Source: JAFCUW01 sp049897565 (lineage in GTDB: Bacteria > Pseudomonadota > Gammaproteobacteria > Burkholderiales > Burkholderiaceae_D). Taken from it: 64,000 nt of DNA. The DNA lies in the NCBI RefSeq assembly GCF_049897565.1, contig NZ_JAFCWM010000027.1:1-64000 (forward strand), given 5' to 3'. A program made the position numbers and the translations under genes. The notes beneath the pieces are model-generated. The model saw only the letters and a program-made list of their open reading frames with translations, did no database searches and was not told where the DNA came from. Positions 60,067-64,000 of this stretch are shown piece by piece. Position 1 is the stretch's first letter. Every line of letters begins with the position of its first letter.

Positions 60067-60296
60067 TGCGTATCGTTGTCGAACCGGGGTGGACCGCACG
60101 CGAGGGCGACGTGTGGATGTTGAGTCGGCGTGGTTGGTGTTGGGCAGGCTTACCGAGATGTCTTCGTGGTCTCGGTGCTGATTGCCACCTCGGCCGTATT
60201 GGTCGTCATCGCCGCATCCTATGGGTTCGGCCTGTTTGAGCGTCGGCTACTGCTGATGTCGCCCGGAGCGTTTTTCAGCGAAATTGGTGCGCAGTT

Positions 60297-61460
60297 TTAC
60301 TGTATGCACCGAATCGACAATGGTAGTGTAGAAAACCCGCAGGCAGGATAAACAGCCTTCACCGGCTCTTTTCCCGGCACCAGGTCAAGCTGGCTGGTTC
60401 GAGCGAGCAATTCTTCCATGATAATGCGTAGTTCCATCCGCGCCAAAGGCGCGCCAGGGCAAACATGGATGCCGGCGCCATACAGCAGGTTGTGCGCCGG
60501 GGCACGGTCTAACCGGAATTCATCGGGGTTGCCAAAGACAGCTTCGGTTCGGTTGGCGGACGCCCAGATAAGGCTTATGCGCTGGCCGGCCTCCAATGTA
60601 CGGTCGCCAATTTTTACCTGCATGGTGGTGATCCGGCGGCTGGCAATCAGTGGCGCGCGTATCCGTAATATTTCATCAATTGCGGCGGGCAGTAATGACG
60701 CCTGCTCCCGCAGTTGCTGCTGAAGTTGTGGCCGCTCGGCCAGGTAGTGGGCCAGAATGCCCACGCAGGCTGAAATAGTCCCCAGTTCCCCCACGGTCCA
60801 ATTGCGCAAGATACTGACGATTTCTATATCATCGAGCAACCTGTCCCCTACCTTCGCCCGAAGCAGGCTGGCGGTGATATCGTCTGGTGCATCGATAGCG
60901 GCATCACGGCGCACGGCCAGCAAGTCCTGGATATAGCCGTCAAATTCAACAGCAAGATCATCCATGGCGGTCTGGTTCCTGCTCAGGGTGGCCGCGTGGT
61001 TGTTGCGAATCCATTGGCGAAGTGGTTCATGCAAATCCGCCGGCCAGCCCAGAAAATCCGATTGGACCTGCAGCGCAAAGTCTTGGGCGAACTCCGCCAT
61101 CAGATCGGTTTCTTCCCGTGTTGCCAAGCCGTTCACCAGATTGGCGGCGATATTCCGGCACGCAGGTTCAAAGGCGGCCATCCGCTGCTGGCTAAAATAG
61201 GGCTCAATGATGCGTCGGTATTCTGTGTGGTCGGGGGGATCCATTCCATTGGGCACGGAAAGATGCCTGGACACGACATTACTAAAAGCGTGGTGATCGT
61301 TCAGCACACGCGTTACATCTTCATGCCGGAACAGGGACCAGTTCAGATAGTCACTGTAAGCTACCGGACAGCGTCGGCGCATGTCGTCATAAACTGCCAT
61401 CTGGTCCTGAAGCGCAGCTTCATTCCTCGGATCCCAATCGTCTTGTGGTCCTTCTTTCAT
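60297..61460 (-). CDS. cytochrome P450
   Basis: 387 residues. Heme-binding motif YGAGIHVCPGAPLARMEL with the axial Cys, the ExxR motif in DEILRIRAP, and the PERF-like region DEFRLDRAPAH. The I-helix segment reads TVGELGTISACVG in place of the usual A-G-x-D-T-T, so the acid-alcohol pair is Glu/Gly-type, an unusual feature shared by some bacterial families. Soluble bacterial type without membrane anchor; needs ferredoxin and reductase from elsewhere. Its start overlaps the stop of a 67-residue gene by 4 bases. Lower GC than the neighbours. Confidence 0.9.
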   Translation of the reverse strand: MKEGPQDDWDPRNEAALQDQMAVYDDMRRRCPVAYSDYLNWSLFRHEDVTRVLNDHHAFSNVVSRHLSVPNGMDPPDHTEYRRIIEPYFSQQRMAAFEPACRNIAANLVNGLATREETDLMAEFAQDFALQVQSDFLGWPADLHEPLRQWIRNNHAATLSRNQTAMDDLAVEFDGYIQDLLAVRRDAAIDAPDDITASLLRAKVGDRLLDDIEIVSILRNWTVGELGTISACVGILAHYLAERPQLQQQLREQASLLPAAIDEILRIRAPLIASRRITTMQVKIGDRTLEAGQRISLIWASANRTEAVFGNPDEFRLDRAPAHNLLYGAGIHVCPGAPLARMELRIIMEELLARTSQLDLVPGKEPVKAVYPACGFSTLPLSIRCIQ

Positions 61461-61660
61461 GACGCCTGCTTTTTCTTCGGACGCGCGACGGTTGGCGGGC
61501 CGGACAGGGCTTCGACCATCCGATCTCTTTTAACCACGGTCGGATTGGCCCGCATTGGATGAGTGGTATCGTCGATCAGCCTGTGGATCCGATTCCCGTT
61601 CAGGGCGACGGTGACGCTCAACAGCGCACCCGGCCTTCGATTTGGTTCGTAGATTTCCAT
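61457..61660 (-). CDS. small protein coupled to the P450
   Basis: 67 residues from ATG 61660, preceded by AAAGGATACGCG. Sequence: MEIYEPNRRPGALLSVTVAL then NGNRIHRLIDDTTHPMRAN and a basic tail ARPKKKQAS. The stop TGA and the P450 ATG share ATGA, so the two are translationally coupled. I recognise no family. It could be a P450 partner or regulator, or supply the leader for translation. The upstream frame is open to 61822, but only this ATG has a good site. Confidence 0.6.
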   Translation of the reverse strand: MEIYEPNRRPGALLSVTVALNGNRIHRLIDDTTHPMRANPTVVKRDRMVEALSGPPTVARPKKKQAS

Positions 61661-61951
61661 CGCGTATCCTTTTTCCCGACAACTGGTTCCCGTCCCCAAC
61701 GATTGCGAACGACGCAATCGAAGAGTAGCGCCCGTCATTTGCAGCAACGCTTCAGAATTCGCACGCTGAGCACGCGGAATTGCAGCGAGAACGAGCTTAT
61801 GGCAATGCCGCCCATAAAGCAAGATACTAAATACATCTTTAAGCGAATGACGTCGGGTGCGAAGGATGTTCGCTGGAAGCAGGGACGATGTCAGTTTGGG
61901 TTATCGACGCGGACCGGAAACAGATCGGGGGCGAAAACTCCTGGCCCGGAA

Positions 61952-61982
61952 ATAAAAAAGCCACCCGAAGGTGGCGTTTTAT
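61952..61982 (-). terminator. terminator of the original tRNA-Phe
   Basis: GCCACC (61960-61965) and GGTGGC (61970-61975) form a stem with loop CGAA. The minus strand continues with six T, just downstream of the CCA end of the tRNA fragment. Confidence 0.85.
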
Positions 61983-61989
61983 TTGTTCT

Positions 61990-62034
61990 TGGTGGCCCGG
62001 GGCGGAATCGAACCACCGACACAGGGATTTTCAA
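61990..62034 (-). tRNA. 3' half of tRNA-Phe(GAA), att-site remnant
   Basis: The minus strand reads TTGAAAATCCC then TGTGTCGGTGGTTCGATTCC then GCCCCGGGCCACCA: half of the anticodon loop with GAA, the 3' anticodon stem, variable loop, T arm and acceptor strand with CCA. It agrees with the 3' part of tRNA-Phe, except that the 5' half (D arm and 5' acceptor strand) is not present: sequence beyond 62034 is unrelated. The fragment plus intact terminator is what remains after an element integrates within a tRNA gene and carries its own copy of the 3' half at the other end. Not a functional tRNA. Confidence 0.8.
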
Positions 62035-62128
62035 GCTTCAGGCCTCGGATGTCCGCACTGCGCAGGGTTTCGCTACCTTGTACCATCTCAATCGGCGCAT
62101 GGAGCCGATCGGATTTCGCTCGGTTCGA

Positions 62129-63217
62129 TCAGATTTCGCCGGGTTTGATATTGGCTAGCGGCTGCAACAAAGCGTAATCGAATTCCGTCAGCGGCTCGTT
62201 TCGCAGGACCTTTTGCGGCCAATCGGGGTCGGCTAGCGCGCCTTTGCCGAGCGAAATGACGTCGACTGTGCCAGTAGCCAGCAGCGCGGCGGCTTTGGCC
62301 GGTTCTTCGAGCTGACCATTTGCAATAATCGGCAGGCCCGCGTAGCGCTTGGCCAGTTCGACAAGTGTGGGGCCGGTGCCAAAGGCTGGTTGGGTCGCAT
62401 CGTGTTCGGTGACGTGGATATAGTCGAGGCCGACTTTTCCCAAATTTCCGAAAATTACGCGCGCATCGTCTTCTCCGTTCGCCCATTTGTGTGCGAAATC
62501 GTTGACCTTGCCCTGTGAAATGCGGATGCCAACTGGGAACTGCGGTCCGACAGCTTGCCGTACTGCCTGGCTTACCTCGACCAGCAGCCGCACACGGTTT
62601 TCAGTGGCGCCGCCATAACGGTCCTCGCGCTGGTTGCTGTAGGCGGTCAGGAACTGGTCGAGAATATAGCCGTTGGCGCCATGGATTTCGATACCATCGA
62701 AGCCGACGGCTTGGGCACGGGCCGCGGCATCGGCAAAGTCTTGGATGAGTTGCGTAATCTCATCGGCCGTGATCTCCCGCGCAATTGGATAAGCTCCTTC
62801 ACCGCGATAAAAGCTCATCTGCTTCCCCAGCGGTTGCACGGCAGAAGGACCAATCGTTTCCGTGCTCCAGTGACTGCCCTGGCTTAGCGCGCCGGCATGC
62901 ATCAGCTGGATAAAGATTTTTGCCCCTTCTGCATGCACGCCTTCAATCACCTTGCGCCACGCGCTTGCCTGGGCATCGTTGCCAATGCCGGGCTGGTTTA
63001 GATAACCCTGGCTAAGCCGTACGTCCGGGTACACTCCCTCGGTAATCAAAAGACCGTAACCGCCGCGCGCAAAGCGCGCGTAGTAGCGCATCATGTCGTC
63101 GGTCGCTAAGCCATCCGCTGAAGCGCTAACGCGTGTCATCGGCGCGACCGCGAGGCGGTTCTTCAATGCCAGCTTGCCTATGCTGGTCTCGGTGAACAAA
63201 TTCTCGGTGCTGGTCAT
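62129..63217 (-). CDS. Old Yellow Enzyme-type ene-reductase (NemA-like)
   Basis: 362 residues from ATG 63217. FMN-binding TIM barrel: N-terminal LKNRLAVAPMTRVSASADG, YYARFARGGYGLLITEG, IQLMHAGALSQ, and the substrate-binding pair in GFDGIEIHGANGYILDQFLTAYSNQREDRYGG, then ISLGKGALADPDWP. Uses NADPH to reduce activated alkenes, nitroesters or quinones. GC content is lower than the region left of 61990; it lies on the element side of the tRNA-Phe scar, so it is probably element cargo. Separate from the GST by about 220 bases without a gene. Confidence 0.9.
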   Translation of the reverse strand: MTSTENLFTETSIGKLALKNRLAVAPMTRVSASADGLATDDMMRYYARFARGGYGLLITEGVYPDVRLSQGYLNQPGIGNDAQASAWRKVIEGVHAEGAKIFIQLMHAGALSQGSHWSTETIGPSAVQPLGKQMSFYRGEGAYPIAREITADEITQLIQDFADAAARAQAVGFDGIEIHGANGYILDQFLTAYSNQREDRYGGATENRVRLLVEVSQAVRQAVGPQFPVGIRISQGKVNDFAHKWANGEDDARVIFGNLGKVGLDYIHVTEHDATQPAFGTGPTLVELAKRYAGLPIIANGQLEEPAKAAALLATGTVDVISLGKGALADPDWPQKVLRNEPLTEFDYALLQPLANIKPGEI

Positions 63218-63441
63218 GTTTGGTTCCTTTAGAAAAGCATGGCTGCTATCCGTGCAGCAAAGCAGGTCGCTCAATTGAAAATAGGGCCCGATGCGCAATG
63301 CAAGCGCAGCAAGTGCGCAGGACCAACTCAGCAGCGCGGGTTCTGGCAGCCAAAATCACGTTTGTTTTTGGATGAGTATTTATTGGAAATTCCAGCATCT
63401 GAGCGTTTCCGATGCTGGATTGGTGCTGAAATACCGTCGGC

Positions 63442-64000
63442 TTAAGGTTTATGCAAATTTGCAAGCTCAGCGAGGCCGCTATTTCCATCTGCGTATGAGC
63501 GTTGAAAGCTGGGACGCGTCTTCCATCGTTGCCATATCGCGTCAAGATGTTCGAAACGTTCATCGAGGGGAGTGGCATTGACTGGAAATTTAGAAAAGGC
63601 AATCGCTATACATAATGTGATATCGGAAAATGTCGGTTCGTCGCCGCCAAGCATCCATGAACGCCCGTCGGATAAATGGCGATCTACCAGGGCGGCGTGT
63701 GCCAACGCCTCTTTGCGACAGTGTTCGCCCCACTGGCGGTTCTCCGTCAGCTCAAGTTTTGAGCCCAACCCTTCGTGCATCACGTGAAACATGGTCACAA
63801 TACGGTACAGGATGTGCGTGAAGATCCTGTTTTCCCACATTGTGTCCATCCCCTGCTCGAGGGGTGACTGCCCCATGATTTTTCTACCGTCGTGCAGCTG
63901 GTCGAGGTAACGTGCGATGGCGGCTGCTTCTGACAAAGAGTGCCCGTTAGCTAACACCAAAGTTGGTGTTTCGCCCCACGGGTTCATCTTCAAGTGTGGC
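63442..64000 (-). CDS. glutathione S-transferase, N-terminus beyond the window
   Basis: At least 186 residues; the frame is open at the right edge, so the start lies further right. The visible N-terminal domain end reads MNPWGETPTLVLANGHSLSEAAAIARYLDQL, with the cis-Pro and the Glu/Ser pair that bind the glutathione gamma-glutamyl group; the C-terminal helical domain has MLGGDEPTFSDITLCIAIAFSKFP, the N-capping box of alpha-6. Likely a detoxification enzyme, next to an Old Yellow Enzyme in the putative integrated element. Only the first thioredoxin-like half is missing. Confidence 0.85.
   Translation of the reverse strand, partial: PHLKMNPWGETPTLVLANGHSLSEAAAIARYLDQLHDGRKIMGQSPLEQGMDTMWENRIFTHILYRIVTMFHVMHEGLGSKLELTENRQWGEHCRKEALAHAALVDRHLSDGRSWMLGGDEPTFSDITLCIAIAFSKFPVNATPLDERFEHLDAIWQRWKTRPSFQRSYADGNSGLAELANLHKP

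Noticed and set aside
60130..60351. Plus-strand frame of 73 codons with one membrane-like helix
   Set aside because: Overlaps the 3' end of the P450 gene, no clear ribosome binding site, no family; the helix may be chance.
61559..62177. Plus-strand frames over the tRNA fragment reading NRTTDTGIFKLQA and similar
   Set aside because: These peptides are the well-known false translations of tRNA 3' ends; the DNA is the tRNA-Phe half and its terminator.
1..64000. CRISPR arrays, rRNA operons, complete tRNA genes, prophage structural genes
   Set aside because: Looked for regularly spaced repeats, rRNA landmarks and phage gene order; none was seen apart from the tRNA-Phe half.

Overview
The window looks like a chromosome segment of a high-GC betaproteobacterium of the order Burkholderiales, most likely Oxalobacteraceae (Massilia/Duganella-like). 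This is an inference from gene content: two Bug-type tripartite tricarboxylate receptors, the long form of isocitrate lyase, a Caulobacter/Xanthomonas-type TonB receptor with a GH20 hexosaminidase, a SagB-type tandem nitroreductase, MerR/photolyase-type light-stress genes, and a DUF3494 ice-binding protein that suggests a cold or freeze-thaw habitat. No rRNA gene and no complete tRNA gene was seen.

Layout. 1-1.3 kb: end of an IS66-type element, a small truncated conserved gene, a membrane protein and an IS5-family relic. 1.2-10.8 kb: secreted esterase, PsiF-repeat protein, DUF1428 protein, a TPR protein divergent from a membrane-anchored SagB-type oxidoreductase, the remains of an AraC regulator, and a SWIM-SNF2 helicase. 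10.8-14.4 kb: a decayed IS3 transposase between copies of a GGGTCTGACCC repeat, then a broken PAS-GGDEF-EAL gene. 14.4-20.2 kb: aldo/keto reductase, CAP-domain protein, DUF2058 protein, COG4315-type protein, methyltransferase, Bug receptor. 20.1-24.1 kb: lower-GC islands with an unusual PD-(D/E)XK nuclease plus PIN nuclease pair and a VapBC-type pair, separated by lipocalin and ornithine cyclodeaminase genes. 24.5-32.1 kb: N-acetylglucosamine/chitooligosaccharide locus (TonB receptor, GH20 enzyme, AmpG-like permease) and an AraC-GyrI-like regulator.

32.3-39.4 kb is a light/oxidative-stress region: a MerR regulator with a CarH-like layout, a TIGR02450 protein, an FAD amine oxidase, an SDR, a fasciclin protein, MsrA and an FeS-type photolyase. 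Three places here carry GGTTCA boxes spaced exactly 11 bp apart, which suggests one small regulon. 39.4-45.5 kb: a divergent LysR-controlled catabolic cluster (3-hydroxyacyl-CoA-type dehydrogenase, Asp/Glu racemase-like enzyme, Bug receptor), then aceA. 45.6-54.2 kb: host-attachment-like protein, ice-binding protein, a dead histidine phosphatase, a MYG1 protein, and a TelA-TerD-hypothetical-J-domain stress cluster. 54.2-60.1 kb: a 5'-truncated DUF885 gene, a DUF2256 microprotein, an amidohydrolase and a MacAB-like ABC export operon. 60.3-64 kb: a P450 translationally coupled to a 67-residue protein, then the 3' half of tRNA-Phe with its terminator. That half tRNA is best read as the attachment-site scar of an integrated element reaching rightwards through an Old Yellow Enzyme gene and a glutathione S-transferase gene cut by the window edge.

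The region is rich in gene decay: at least ten truncated, frameshifted or nonsense-interrupted genes. The strongest candidates for something undescribed are the two-nuclease operon at 20.1-21.3 kb, the 11-bp-repeat regulon of a MerR protein without visible B12-binding motifs, and the coupled P450/small-protein pair.
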